DNA from: Megalonaias nervosa | Taxonomy: Eukaryota; Mollusca; Bivalvia; Unionida; Unionidae | Reading direction: 5' to 3' | DNA length: 64,000 nucleotides | NCBI GenBank assembly: GCA_016617855.1 | Contig: JAECUM010012908.1 | Coordinates: forward strand, 1 to 64,000 | Part shown: positions 1-12,145 of the stretch, piece after piece | Layout: each line of letters opens with the position of its first letter | How positions within the stretch are numbered: the first letter of the stretch is position 1 | Program-made: the position numbers and the translations under genes | Notes under the pieces: model-generated | The model's database searches: none | Told to the model about the DNA's origin: nothing | Seen by the model: only the letters and a program-made list of their open reading frames with translations

Positions 1-75
1 CTGGCATGTTATGCGATGGCAGATCAGGGTCTGTATTCTTTGCAGTTGGACTTATAAGCAAGTGTATACAATACC
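1..75. mobile_element. Two-hairpin MITE, copy 1 (right part only)
   Basis: Right portion of the family described under copy 2: the second half of hairpin 2 (GGCAGATCAGGGTCTGTA) and the right terminus ACTTATAAGCAAGTGTATAC. Cut by the window edge. Confidence 0.7.
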
Positions 76-251
76 ACAATGAACTTACATATTTTTGCTG
101 GGTACCAGTTTTGATGAAATTTATCATGCTTCAAATCACAAATTGAAGGACACATGAAGAATGAACAATAGGACACTCCACCCTCTCAGAAATATATCCA
201 CTAATTTAAATACTGATAAAAATGCCATTTTCATTCACAATGCAAAAAAAT

Positions 252-468
252 TACCATCTATACTCGCTTTTAAGTTGAACCCAACTGCATTACACAGACC
301 CATATCTACAGTTGCATAATATGCCAGCAGATCTGATCTATGCAGTTTTGTTAGGAGTAATCAGTACAGGTCACAGCATGGAGCTTAATCTGCCAGTGCA
401 TTATGTGATGGTAGATCAGAGTCTATGTTGTTTGCAGTTAGACTTGACTTATAAGCAAGTAATATGGT
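252..468. mobile_element. Two-hairpin MITE, copy 2
   Basis: Family layout, seen in most copies: terminus TACCATATATACTTGCTTAT; first dyad with stems of the type CAGACCCAGATCTGCC / GGCAGATCTGGGTCTATG; a constant middle GTTAGGAGTAATCAGTA; second dyad ACATAGACCCTGATCTGCCA / TGGCAGATCAGGGTCTATGT; right terminus as inverted repeat of the left, ending GTATATATGGTA. About 190-230 bp, no coding capacity. In this copy both termini are mutated. Confidence 0.75.
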
Positions 469-819
469 TTTTGAATTCACATTCTTATATGATTGAGCTA
501 GTTTAGAAAGGTTTGCAGACCTGCCAACCCTTGTGATTTTACTATAAGTCGTACATGACCCTCAAATTATGAACAGCAACAAGAAAAATGATTACTGTTG
601 TCAAGTTCAGATTTTAGTTTGTCATAGTTTGGTGTGTATGTGGCTTTGCAGGTTAGTCTGTTGAGTTGGTCAGGAAACCGGACTAGCTTTACAGGGTTAC
701 CTATGATGCTTTAAAATGTTTTCGATTTTTTTTATGAAAAGAATACTTGCTTGGTAAAGCTTTGCTTTCTTGTAACGGCATAATCGAAAAATGTTTTCAA
801 CAAGCAAAAACACTTACAG

Positions 820-935
820 ACAAAAGGGACAGTCACCGCTTGAGAAGTTCAAACAAACAGCACAGATATAGACAAAGGAATATTCAATATATGACTGCTC
901 TTGAAAATAAAAACCAAGAAAGACAACAGTTATGA
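820..935 (+). CDS. Possible exon or gene relic with a bZIP-like basic region
   Basis: Seen: after a possible acceptor CACTTACAG the frame reads DKRDSHRLRSSNKQHRYRQR, then NIQYMTALENKNQERQQL and TGA. The basic stretch followed by a helix with spaced Leu/Glu resembles the basic region of ATF4/5-type bZIP factors (their NK...RYRQ+KR pattern). A few residues between the Asn and RYR seem missing, and no other exon of such a gene is visible. It could be a terminal exon, a processed-pseudogene fragment or chance. The wider open frame starts at 747. Confidence 0.2.
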
Positions 936-1721
936 TCATTGGACATTGTGGGTTTTTTTCAGTTTGATTATTATTATGGAAGGAAATATAATTGCTGTGG
1001 GAAAGATAATTGCTGCCCACATTTTTTTTTTTTTAAATTAAAAATTACAATGAGATTAGAGATCTAACAGAAAGCGTTGACTTCCATAGGTTTGGAACTG
1101 CAGCATATGAAACTAAAGGCCTGAGTGTACTTTACAAACTGGAAGTCATTAAGGCCTAAGTATACTTTACAAAGTGGTGGTCATTAAGGCCTGGGTGTTC
1201 TTTACAGACTTTTAGTTGAGCATAATGTTTGCCATCATTGCATCGGACTACACTTCTGGGCTTTTTGAATGCATGTTTTCCAAGTCAACAGTAGCAGTAT
1301 GTGATATTTCATTGCACCTTACTGAAAACATTTTTAACTTTTGGAATAATATTGACTGCAATACTGAGGTCTTTGTAAGGTTGGCAGGTCTGGCTTTTTT
1401 GTTTTGCACTTATTTTTGTTGTTATTTTGTTCATAAGTTACAGTATATACCTAGTAAGTACTTGTGCTGGAAAAATGATAATACATGGTTTATTGTGTCA
1501 GACATTTGCCAGAACACCTAAAAAAATCTCAGACCTCACCCTTGGGCTCAAACGTTTCCCTTGTGTTCTAGAAAAATGTTTGCAGACAACAGACTGTGCA
1601 TGATCCCTATGGTATAACTCTTTAACATGGAGTCAAAGAATAGGTCCACTTCATTAAGAAAACTTTCCCTTTCAAAAAGCACTAATCGTATGTAATATTT
1701 ATTCCTTATGCCGTATGTATT

Positions 1722-1903
1722 TCCACATATACTTGCTTAAGTCTGGTCCGATTAATGTGCAGGCAGATCTGAGTCTATGCAGTTTGTTGGGAGTAATCAG
1801 TAGAACAAACATCATAGACCCAGATCTACAGATGTATTATATGACGTCAGATCAATGTTGTATGTACTTGGACTCAGCCTGCTATACACAAGTATCTATG
1901 GTA
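1722..1903. mobile_element. Two-hairpin MITE, copy 3
   Basis: Shorter copy: ends CCACATATACTTGCTT and AGTATCTATGGTA. The left hairpin is reduced to one arm (GCAGATCTGAGTCTATGC) and the middle GTTGGGAGTAATCAGTAGAA is intact. It lies upstream of the exon at 3009-3254. Confidence 0.7.
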
Positions 1904-3008
1904 ATTTATTTACATCTTGAAAATCTTTGATTTATATTTACAAAAAGGATATTTAAATATAAGATAGTGTGGATATATTTTGAGACATAAATCTCTTCAT
2001 TGGAATATAATTTATATCTTTATTAATTATACATAAGTTGCTTTAATAGTATGTTAATGAAATTTATCAATTAGAGTGCATACATTATCAGTGTCCATGA
2101 CAGTGGAGCATACTGGGGTATTCTCTTTCAGTGTATCACTTAACAAATTGTGAGACAGAAGTCCTTTTATTTGAACTCAAGAAACTTTATATTTTTACCG
2201 CTAAGGAAAATTTTGAACATTTGAGACAATGTGGTTTATGTGTTAAAAAATTGAGCCTCTATTTTATCGATTTTATTATTTGCCTTTATCTTTTATTTTG
2301 TATACCTTTTAAAGAATTTTAACATCATTATCTTTTTTCTTTATCTTATAGTACTACATGTTTGCGTTTTTTGAAGGTGTTATCTTTATAAATTAATAAA
2401 CAAAATAGCAATTTTTTTGTCTTTACAGTTTCAAAATTTAACTTTAAATGGGCATTATATAGCCATTGTTTTGCTGATGTGCAGTTCAGCCCTGTACATA
2501 CATACATGCCATTTTTTAAAAGTAACTTTAACTCAGTTAATGTCTTGTTCCTTATCCTACATGGAGGTGGGGGAGTGGGTTATGTACAGATCTTTTGATG
2601 TCTATAATACACAGCATCACACTTTGGCATTAGTATCTTTCTTGATGATGTGCACATTAGGAATTTGTGGGAAAAAGTTTAAAATGCAGTGTAACATTTT
2701 ATTTTGAATGCTTTTATTTAATATCAGTCAAAGTTCAAAAAAACAAATCACTACAGTCTTTGCTTCCATATTCAGTTTTCTTAATCCATGAAACAAGGAT
2801 CAATTTAACATAGCACTGCTAATATAGATATTAGTGGCTGAAATCTATATTTACCAGTAATTAGAAAAGACTATAAAAATATTTGTAATTAGGAAAGACT
2901 ATTTAATATACTGAGTCATCTGAAGCAACTAATTTAGTGACTTTTTTTTACTGTATACAAATGACACTGTGACTTCTCTGATCTGTGAAACTTTCCATTA
3001 CTTTATAG

Positions 3009-3254
3009 GCAAATGAAACATTGTCTAAAGTTGGACGACCACAAACAACTCCGAATAAGGTTAAGGTTATTTCTGGTTCTACAGCATCGATGCAAAGGAT
3101 GAAGATCGAACAAGAGCCTTTGATGGCCATTCCCGAGGTTGACCAGCGGAGAGACTATGCTAACTATGTCCTGCAGCAAAGGGTGGAGAATATTGGCCTC
3201 CAACACAAGAACGACATGCTGAAACTGTACCTACCATATATTCATAGTTCTTAA
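3009..3254 (+). CDS. Terminal coding exon of an unidentified plus-strand gene
   Basis: Seen: acceptor ACTTTATAG, then an 81-codon open frame in phase 0 and TAA at 3252-3254. It begins ANETLSKVGRPQTTPNKVKV and ends with a charged helix, RRDYANYVLQQRVENIGLQH then KNDMLKLYLPYIHSS. GC content and codon quality rise clearly above the surrounding AT-rich DNA. I do not recognise the family. The Arg/Gln/Glu-rich helix at the C-terminus resembles the short coiled coils that end several Myb/SANT-like and THAP-type DNA-binding proteins, but that is only an impression. Upstream exons are probably left of the window. The stop codon sits at the start of a three-copy 55 bp tandem repeat, which would form the beginning of the 3' UTR. 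Confidence 0.6.
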   Translation, partial: ANETLSKVGRPQTTPNKVKVISGSTASMQRMKIEQEPLMAIPEVDQRRDYANYVLQQRVENIGLQHKNDMLKLYLPYIHSS

Positions 3255-3408
3255 ATAACATTAGAAATTAACATGAGAGAATGAAGAGCTGAAATTTTAC
3301 TTAAATAGCATTGGAAATTGACACAAGAAAACAAAGAGTTGAAATTTTACTTTCATAACATCGGAAATTAACATGAAAGTACAAAAAGCTGAAATTTTAT
3401 TTACATTA
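3250..3408. repeat. 55 bp tandem repeat, three copies, in the left gene's 3' UTR
   Basis: Units share AACAT..GAAATTAACATGA and AGCTGAAATTTTAC and are about 85% alike by eye. The first unit begins at the stop codon of the exon 3009-3254. Confidence 0.8.
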
Positions 3409-4077
3409 TTTTCCTAGGACATAGATTTTATTTTTGTTTTCCAACATAAACTTAGTGCAGCTATCATACCTACTTATATTCAAAGTATAAAGATAAAATG
3501 TCTCCAAAAAGGGAAGTTGAAGCTGTACTTTATCTTCGTTATCATCGTAGAACATAACTAGAAAAAAATGTTACAGTTTAGTGATTTTATTTTTCATTTA
3601 TACTGTCAATCTGTAGCTTAAATTCTAAGAATTGAAGACTATGTTGCAAAAATTTAATTGTGGTGATTTTGATTCAGTAGAAACGAGTGGAGTTCATCAT
3701 GCATATGAGCAGTGCATGAAAACAGTATCACCGAATCAAATCCTGATCATGGAAAAAGTGTAATTAAATAATAGTATTATATCGTCATTTAAATTTCTGC
3801 TGTGTATAAAAAGGCAGTTTTTGAAGACAGTATAAAATTGCAGTGTTTGTAACAAGTCACATGAATTTGTTTTCATTGTCTTGCTTTTATCATATTAACA
3901 TACATTAATTGAGAAGATAATGTATGATTGGTTTTTTTACCTAGTTTTGGATTAGTAAGTGATACATTTTATTGAATGGAAAATAAGACACTAGTAATGT
4001 AACAAGTTTGTTCAATCCAATCCAGCTATCAACTTTTAGTATAATGTACTTAGTCTTCAAAATTGTATTATAATCTT

Positions 4078-4295
4078 CTGAGTGGTCCAAGGCAATGACC
4101 TATACAGATCACATATGTCCACATGTGTTCAAACCTCTGGCTGATCAAGATGGCTATGTGAAAAAGCATGCCACTAGCTTCCCATGGGTTGGTGGTTGTT
4201 GTGGGAGTTTTCCTTGGTACATTCTGCACCATGGTACATACTGGCCACCATGTATAGAAAATGCTGTTAAGCCCACAAGAACAACAACAACATCA
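4078..4295 (+). mobile_element. tRNA-derived SINE, degenerate copy of the same family
   Basis: Plus strand: head CTGAGTGGTCCAAGGCAATG (A-box-like), body with GGGTTGGTGGTTGTTGTGGG and TGGCCACCATGTATAGAAAA, and an AACAAC tail. It follows the same order as the copy at 38673-38926 but is much mutated. Confidence 0.65.
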
Positions 4296-4322
4296 CAGTT
4301 GTAAGGGTTATTACAATAAAAC

Positions 4323-4536
4323 TACCATATATACTTACTTATAAGTTGAGTGCAAACTGCACAGACCTAGATCTGCCACTGTATAATGCCCTAGCAGAAC
4401 TTGGTCTATGTAGCTTGGTATGAGTAATTAGTACAGCAAAACATCATAGACCCTGATCTGCCAGTGCATTTTATGATGGTAGGTCAGGGTCTGTGTTGCT
4501 TGTATAACTTGGACTTATAAGCAAGTATATATGGTA
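4323..4536. mobile_element. Two-hairpin MITE, copy 4
   Basis: Complete copy with well-kept ends TACCATATATACTTACTTAT and AGCAAGTATATATGGTA. Both dyads are visible but hairpin 1 is partly decayed. Lies in the 3' flank of the left gene, next to a SINE. Confidence 0.8.
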
Positions 4537-4829
4537 TTTCACTCATCTAGAATCCTTAGGATTGGATTGTCAGTAAATGTTTTGAGAAAAGCATTGGTCA
4601 CTGTCTTAGATACCTTATGAAATAGAAGCATTCATGATTAAAATGTAGATAATAGAAATAAAATTATGCAATTTTAAAAAAAAAAAATATTATTTTAAAT
4701 GTGTCATAATTTTTTTAAAGTCTATTGCAACTTGGTGAAATATGTATGCCTTTCCAGTTTTCTGAACAAATGTTTTGAAAATGATTACTACAAACTTAGA
4801 CAGTATGAGAGTTTTGTCATTTCTTGGAC

Positions 4830-5160
4830 AAATTGACCATTTTTGCAAGTCATTGTGAGCATTTTCTGCAAGGCATTTTGGGCAAAATTTGTACAGTGTT
4901 GCACTTTCTCTAATTTATCCTTGATATCAATAAAAATTTTCAACACAAGTACCTAATACCAGTCACATTCATAATAGTTTACAGGAAGTACCCACATTGA
5001 CTTGCAAAGAATGAGCCAATTTATACTGGAGTTTCTACTGTATAGACCACTGCCCATTCAATGCCATGCTTCTAACTAAAATTTACATTCATTTACTTGC
5101 TGAAAATAACTGAGTTCTTGACTTATCAAGGTTCATGGTTATCATTATAATTTGGTGCAG
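4830..5160 (+). repeat. Dispersed repeat, copy A
   Basis: Shares ordered words with 49210-49525: TTTTCTGCAAGG, AGTCACA.TCATAA, CAATGACTTGCAAA or TTGACTTGCAAAG, GCTTCTAACT, CTGAAAATAACT and AAGGT.CA. No coding capacity or terminal repeats seen. Confidence 0.6.
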
Positions 5161-5366
5161 TATTGTTTTCCTCAGAAATACTGGAAGAATGTATGCGAGT
5201 CACTCATCCATGTTGAATTATATCTTAGAGCCATTGTGTCATACTTTCAAACAGAGCAAAGTTATATTGATGTCTTGAATATTTGTAAATGATGTTTATT
5301 TATAGAATAACTTTTCTTATCAAGGTCTGTCTCAAATGAATGAATAGTGAATAATTTAAAATACAG

Positions 5367-5585
5367 TTAGTTTAGGAAAGTGGAAATGTTGAATTGACCT
5401 AGTTTCACATCAGCTCTTTTGATAAAGGCATTTATAACCTGAAATATCCATTCATTTAAAAAAAATGTATATCTTAATTCAGTCTGATCCGAGGTTCGGA
5501 ATAGCTCATTTGCTAGAGCATTCCACAATTGAGTCATGTATTTGAACCTCATTGCTGATGTGTCATTTTGACTACACTTGAGCAT
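5367..5585 (-). pseudogene. Possible fragment of a LINE ORF2 C-terminus
   Basis: A 72-codon open frame with FKYMTQLWNALANELFRTSD resembles the W-N-x-L-P region at the end of many LINE RT proteins, but with ALA in place of xLP and no neighbouring RT motifs. Weak. Confidence 0.25.
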
Positions 5586-5666
5586 GGTCCTTTGCTCCAG
5601 TTCTTTTTTGTAATAACTGTTGTTTGTTGTAAAAATACTTTTTGAAAATAAAATACTACATTAAAT

Positions 5667-5827
5667 AAAAATTATTATTTCTATGGAATTGTTTTCATAG
5701 TATTCATCATGTTGTTAGTATTTACTTGAATTGTATTGATTATGTCAAAAATTATTATTTCTATGGAATTGTTTTCATAGTATTCATCATGTTGTTAGTA
5801 TTTGCTTGAATTGTATTGATTATGTTA
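5667..5827. repeat. 80 bp tandem duplication, two near-identical copies
   Basis: ATTATTATTTCTATGGAATT recurs at 5671 and 5751 with one or two differences over the whole unit. Young duplication in intergenic DNA. Confidence 0.9.
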
Positions 5828-6289
5828 AGAGCTTTCATACAACATTATTGGCAGTTAATAATAAACTATCATGATTTACAACGAGATTCTACAACTTATG
5901 TTAAAATGTAGAGATATATTATGTAACAAGATGGGAGCCATTTATATGTATGCTTTTTGGAATAATATTTGTAAAGCCAGGCTTGGTACAAACTCCCTCA
6001 GTATCATGATGGTCTTGGGGAACCATAAACTGTGACTCATTATAAAAAATGGTTATCTTATGTTGAGGTATGTTATTAGCATGATGAGGCATGTGGAACA
6101 CAAAACTTAAGTAAACAGAGTGTAAAGTAATGTGTAACCACATTAAAATTAGTGACCCACACTTCAAAATCCACAGATCACAGTATCAATCAGGTCAGTC
6201 CATCTTGAGTCCATCTTTTTTAAAACAATTTGGTTTCCACATGAAGACATCCTTGCTTGAAATTTATGGACTTTAACCAAATTTGAAAT

Positions 6290-6692
6290 GCATACCAGCA
6301 AGATACTTATGCTCCTCTTCTGACACTTGTATTCTCATTATTCCCACTATGAAAATGAAATCATATGGACAATGTTCTTTTGCATACCAGGGCCCAGTAA
6401 CGTGGAACGAATTGCCCACTGAACTTAGACACAAAGACACAGTGATCTCATTCAAGAGCGCTCTTAAAACTCACCTATTTCAACTGCAAGAACAGACTTA
6501 AAGACCTAATAATGTTTCCTTACCTTAAATATTTACAGCATGTTTTCTGTTTTCTAATTTTGTGGTGTTTGTTTTTATTTTTGTAGTCATATCATTATAT
6601 ATGTTTTTTAAGTGTTGTCAAATGTTGTAAAGCGTTTAGAGCTTCTAAAGATTAGGCGCTATACAAAGTCCTCATTATTATTATTATTATTT
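6290..6692 (+). mobile_element. 3' fragment of the same L2-like LINE family
   Basis: Matches the 3' end of the element at 51835-53351: both encode SSSDTCILI, KMKSYGQ and FKSALKTHLFQLQEQT and share the same 3' UTR and ATT tail (6672-6692). Only about 400 bp, a typical severe 5' truncation. The C-terminal frame is still open here (6283-6501, TAA). It lies between the two genes, in plus orientation. Confidence 0.85.
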
Positions 6693-6699
6693 ATCTATA

Positions 6700-8834
6700 G
6701 TGAGAAAACCTTCAATTTCCAGTTTACCATGACATCATTTGCACAAGTTATACCTGGGTATTTCCCATCCTTTTGACTTTGGTTTCTGTAGTATGATTGT
6801 TGAACCTGCTATGGTTTCTGCAATATAACTGTTGAACCTGCACTGGCAGCAGCTTGACACAGCAATCAATTTGGCTTCAGTCTGCAGAGCTGTCCATACA
6901 TCTGTCCACATCCTAGATGAACATCAGTCCTGAAGCTTTTTACTTTCTCATTTTTTTTTTAATTTCATTTTATCCCACCCTATTTAGATTTGGAAGATAA
7001 CTTCAGAAAACACTTGTCTTTAGTTGATATTATCCTGGTTTGTGTATTATTCCATGAGGTGAAGATTTTTCCCGTTTTTAAAGTGATAAGCTTGATGTTG
7101 AAGCTTTTATAATTTACTTATACTTTCAGTGATGTGTTGCTCTGAGTATTAGAATGAAATATTTATAACAATACATAACTTCTGCTACATAATATATATT
7201 ATTGATACATATTTAATGGTATTCAAGATTGTTTAGCAGTAAATTATAATTGTTTTTGCCATACACAAGCCATATTACACTGAGATGTTCTATTTACCAA
7301 GGTTATTGGAACACTTATACACAGAAATGTTCCATTTAACAATGTTATAGAACACTGTTACACTGAAATGTTCTATTTACGAAGGTTATAGAACACTGTT
7401 ACACTGTAATGTTCTATTTACCCAGTTTATAGAAAACTATTTCATTGAAATGTTCTGTTTACCAAGGTTATAGGAACACACAAGCAGCACAATTAGTTGT
7501 GCAGACAGATGAAAACAATGACTAAGACATGTAGCTGTACAGGTTCGATTTTGTTTGTTTCTTGTGTGTGATTAACTGAGCAAAACAGGAAAAAAGCTGT
7601 TTTATATATCTGTTCCATTTATTGAACATTATTTTGGATGATGAATCATGAATCATGCATTCATTCGAGTTTAAATTGTTTTATTGAATTGATGGAGTTA
7701 CGAATGCAGTTAGCATATCACCTTTTGATTTATGCTCCCTGATTGCCTGGTCTCCTGTCTTTGATTTTTGCAGCAACACTTTAGCAAGGCTTGTTAGATT
7801 TGAAAAAAAATTTGCATGCAGTGTTTTATTGATGGAACCTTAAATTAGTCTCATTTTCAGTGCTCTACAGTATCATGTTGAAGAGTTATAGCCCCTGATT
7901 ACTGTCCTTTGCTTTTCTCAGCATCAAGTTAACAGTGGATTTCAACCAGATTTATTATTCACTTTGACATTGATGAGACCTTGATGAGTTGCATTCCGGC
8001 ATGTCATATCTACATTTAGAGTGGTTGTCCACTGATTGACAAGTCTGCTAACAATGGTTTCCCTACTTGTACAAGTTCCTCTGTTTAAGGTCCTGCTGAG
8101 CAAAGTGGAATGAGCATAGCCCCTTTCCAGTGTCTACGCCCACATTAGTAAAAGCATTATGCTGAGTGGAGATTTGTTCTAGTGACAGGCTATTGTAAAA
8201 ATTACTTTAACCTTTTCAGGATTATAGATAGGTAAAGACAGAACACAGAAATTGTTCATGACAAAATTGTGAAAAGCCAAAAGAAAAGTTGGATAACAAT
8301 ATATTATTATTATGATTTTGATTATTATTATTAGTATTAGTATTATTGTAAACTACATTTTTTAGTCTGTTTTTAGATATAAATATGTGATCAGGCTGTA
8401 ATATTTATGCATTTTTTTATTTAAAGGATAAAAATTTGGTGGTCTTGTAAATAGAATGTGTTCACCACTGAATCTCTTACTCCAAGCATGTCTGCATTTA
8501 ATAGTTCACAGAGTGTTACAGGTATGCAGTGTAATAACATAGCTTGAATGAATTCACTCATTTCATGTAATTAATTTATAAACTACAAGTGAGAGGTAAA
8601 CTATAAACTTGTACTTTCTGATATAACTAAAGTTTACTTTCTAAACACTTAAAAAAAAAAATTTGTACTTATCACAATATAGAAATTAATGAGATAGAGA
8701 CTATTTCAGTTTAGAAGAGCTATTATAAACAATATCCACATGAGGTTAAAATCCATGGCAGGATGGTATGTTGATTCTTTGCTGTTGTATAACAGTAACA
8801 TTATAGACACTTTTATATGAATTAGTAGATGAAA

Positions 8835-8836
<2 letters not shown>
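6700..8836. other. Intergenic DNA, no gene seen
   Basis: AT-rich with the four-copy repeat at 7262-7476 and scattered ATT runs near 8300-8350. No splice-compatible open frames with coding character on either strand. Confidence 0.6.
7262..7476. repeat. Tandem repeat of about 55 bp, four copies
   Basis: Units contain GAAATGTTCTATTTAC.AAG, GTTATAG and AACACT..TACACT. Moderately diverged. Confidence 0.8.

Positions 8837-8873
<37 letters not shown>
8837..8873. repeat. (TA)n microsatellite
   Basis: About 18 uninterrupted TA units. Confidence 0.95.
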
Positions 8874-8874
<1 letters not shown>

Positions 8875-8879
<5 letters not shown>

Positions 8880-11745
8880 TATTTTTTTTGTATCTTAATA
8901 CTATATATATCTAATGTGGTATAAGAGATGTGATAGTTTGACAAGTGGCAAAGCCACAAGTTAAAATATATCATTGTTTGTAATACAAGATGAAATATAT
9001 CTGATATTTACATAGGAAAAGAAAATGTTATTTTTATTATATACCAAAGTTGCTCCTGCATTGAAGACATTGTATCACTCTCTCGTAAATCTGTAAATGT
9101 AAATATTTTACATTTTCTTATATTGATCAGACAGATGTGGTAGTACCGTATTTTATTAGTCTTCAGTATGACAGGAAGTCTGTGATATTTATGTTCCATG
9201 TGATTTTACTCTTTGTTGTTTGTTGTTTACAGGTAAACGTATTAGTATTGTCATGACAACAATAACACATAGCAAGACACTGGTGTCACTTTTCCAGAAC
9301 AAGTGACAATGTTACAAGTCAGATTTAGTGGAGATACATCACAGCATTGGAGGTGGGACGGGGATGGGCAAAACAATATTTTCTGCAGACATACATCATA
9401 GTTTGAGGGGAAGGGGTGGGCATAATACTTATGTTCTGCAGTTGAACATTACTTCATATTAGTGTCAGCGACAAAATAATAATAATAAAAGACTGAGCAA
9501 GGATTATACATAAGTCAGCCCCATAAATTTTCCTTCTAATTTGGCGATCTGCATCTCCATTGTTTACATGTTAGTTTAGCAACATTTCTGGCAGGTGACA
9601 ACGATTGTGACTTAGAAGTATTTTTTTAACACTTTATACAGATAAATTTTGCTCAAATGGTGTATTCTAAATGCTTGGTACTTGAAAAACAACCCAATCC
9701 CCATATATAATAAGACAGAATAAACACAATCGAAAGTGTGGAATTAACAAAATTTATTTATATGATTGTAGGTTTAATGGAAATATTGTTTATTGTTTAA
9801 AGTTTTCAATAGCGTATCTTATTGATTTGAAATTCTGTGATCAAATGTTGATATAGGTCTAAATATGGAAGAGCAGTAATGTAAATGTAGGTTATATCCT
9901 AGATAAGTTTTGACAATTCATCATATTCTTTTGCGTTTATTGTTGGTCTATTGTGACTTTGTAATTTCCTTCTACAAAGACTCAGTGAGAGTAGAAAATA
10001 CTTAGGCTAGCTAAAAAGCTAGTTTTGTATTGATTATTGCCAGGTTTTTGTTTGTTTTTTGTTTTTTTTGTAGTTATTGCTTGTTTGTTTGATTTGTAAT
10101 TACCTTCAACAAAGACTCATTGAGTGTCAACAGTGCTGAGGCTAGTTAAATATCATTTTGCACCTTTTGTTGTCAGTTTCTTACATTTTAAGGCTCTTTT
10201 TTTAAATTGACATGTGGACCAGATATTTGTGAAATTTAATTGTAAAACATTCAATAGAGGCATATCCAGCCATTTATATACTTTATTCTTACATGTACCA
10301 GAAAATGGGTCTTTTTCCGATCCAGGTTTGCTTTTGCTTCAGTTTTAGTGTTATCCTTGAATGAATCACAAGCTTTCTCCCAAACTGTTTATTTATGCAA
10401 ATTATATTTTTTCTTTCCAACAACTATACTATACAATTTGGCCAGTAAGAGCATTTTATGCCAATCTGCTGTTTCAAAAGTTAATTATTAATTTATAACA
10501 AGCTTTTATACTATCTTGAAAGGGATTTCTGGTCAAGTTGGATAATAAATTTGTATTTGTTAAGGTCCTCAAACAAGTATTGCAGTTTGATAATAAAATT
10601 TAGTTTTTGTTGCTAGTATTATTTTTCTTCTTAATTAGAACATAGGCTACACATATTTTGCTCTAAAGATCATATGTATGTGCTCACAAACTGCACACAA
10701 TATAGCTAAAAAGCTTGTGGTATTAGGCCTGATGTAATGTCTGTAGTACAGACCCTGTGGTGATCATTTATATATAATGTTTTGATATAAGTTCAGGAGA
10801 TAAGCTTTCATGTGCCCTTGATATTGTGCTTTGTGGCTTCACATTGTTTAAAGAATTGGGGGAACAACATAATGACCAAACACTGCATGAGATAATTATG
10901 GTCGCCTTGTGCCCAGTGTCAGACATGTCAAGTTAACTGACAGTAATTGGAGCTCATTTGTCAGTCAGGTCTGGCAAATATTCCTTTTTTTTTATCACAG
11001 GTACTATTAATTACATTAGCTTACAAGCATTAGAGAATGTCATAACTGTCTTGAACCTCATACACCACAAGCTGAAGGTTACAACATACCACATATCTCA
11101 TATATGTATTGAATTTATTATCTCATATACCTTAAGTAAAGTTGTTTCTTGAAATAATACATATAACAGTCTCTTGGCTGCTGTTATTGGCTAGGCAGAG
11201 TACTATTTACAAACAGTATACTACTTGTAGCAGTTACCTCCCTTGGGGCAAGGAAAAAAAAAATAACCTCCAAATGACTGATAAATATGTCATATTTAAT
11301 TAAAACTGAGGCTGCTTTTGATGGATAATTTCCACCAATAAATAAGATACACAGTAGCTAATTTTTTTATAGTTATTAAATTATATCATAAATTTCATTT
11401 GGATCATAAATTAGATATTTGCATTTACCTTTTGAAACAGATCATGTTATTTTCTTTTTAATGTTGATATATTACCAGCTGTCATGTGACTTACTTACAC
11501 CTTGCTTGCCAGTCAAATGATTTTGTTATGGCCTTATTGAAGATCTTACACTCCACTGTCATTTACATATAATGATTTAACTTCAGGTTCCTTAAGATGG
11601 TTGAAAACAGAGCATAACTTAAATCATCCAAAAGATTTACGAATTCATGATGCTTGTATTTATCTGAAATACTGAATTTTTATACTTTTAAAATTGACTA
11701 ATCATATACTTGGAATTTTGTTTCTCTTTCAGATATGTTCCCCAG
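8875..11745. other. Intergenic DNA, no gene seen
   Basis: Only short random ORFs. Around 9950-10160 two diverged copies of a block with ACAAAGACTCA.TGAG and GAGGCTAG recur about 130 bp apart. Nothing else identifiable. Confidence 0.6.
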
Positions 11746-12053
11746 TCACATTATGTTAGGAATATTAGCCCGCTACCTCGTGAATCCAGCCATACTAAAT
11801 GACAAAAATTGTCTTTTCCTGTCTATTTCAATAGACAAAGGGCAATAAACCTTGCCCATTACCTCTCCATGGTACCGCCAGGTGTCACTAGTTTTAGCTT
11901 TGCTGCTGTATGTGATAACATCATACAGTTTTTCCTCCAACAATCCAAGAGTTATTGCCCTTTGTCTATTGAAATAGACAGGAAAAGACTATTTTTGTCT
12001 TTTAGTAGGGCTGGATTCTTGAGGTAGAAGCTAATATTCATAACGTAATGTGA
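11746..12053. mobile_element. Foldback element: two 103 bp arms around a 103 bp spacer
   Basis: The left arm (11746-11848) and the right arm (11952-12053) are near-perfect reverse complements. Each carries the phrase GTCTATTTCAATAGACAAAG or its complement next to AATCCAGCC and AATATTAG words. The spacer starts after GGGCAATAA and ends before TTATTGCCC. The sequence could fold into one long hairpin. It lies between the genes. A (TA)n repeat follows 55 bp to the right. No clear target duplication seen. Confidence 0.85.
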
Positions 12054-12103
12054 TTAGGTAAGTACTCTCAGAGAAACATAATTTACTAAAAAAAATTTCT
12101 TTG

Positions 12104-12108
<5 letters not shown>

Positions 12109-12142
<34 letters not shown>
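12109..12142. repeat. (TA)n microsatellite
   Basis: About 17 TA units, 55 bp from the right arm of the foldback element. Confidence 0.95.

Positions 12143-12144
<2 letters not shown>

Positions 12145-12145
<1 letters not shown>

Noticed and set aside
312..506. Recurring similar peptides (DLPVHYVMADQ type) at several places
   Set aside because: They are translations of the two-hairpin MITE copies, not a protein family.
1216..1521. 101-codon open frame
   Set aside because: Cys/Phe-rich AT-driven translation, no family resemblance, no convincing splice context.
2417..2707. 96-codon open frame just upstream of the left gene's last exon
   Set aside because: No start or splice logic that would join it in phase 0 to 3009, and biased, low-quality composition. 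Left unannotated.
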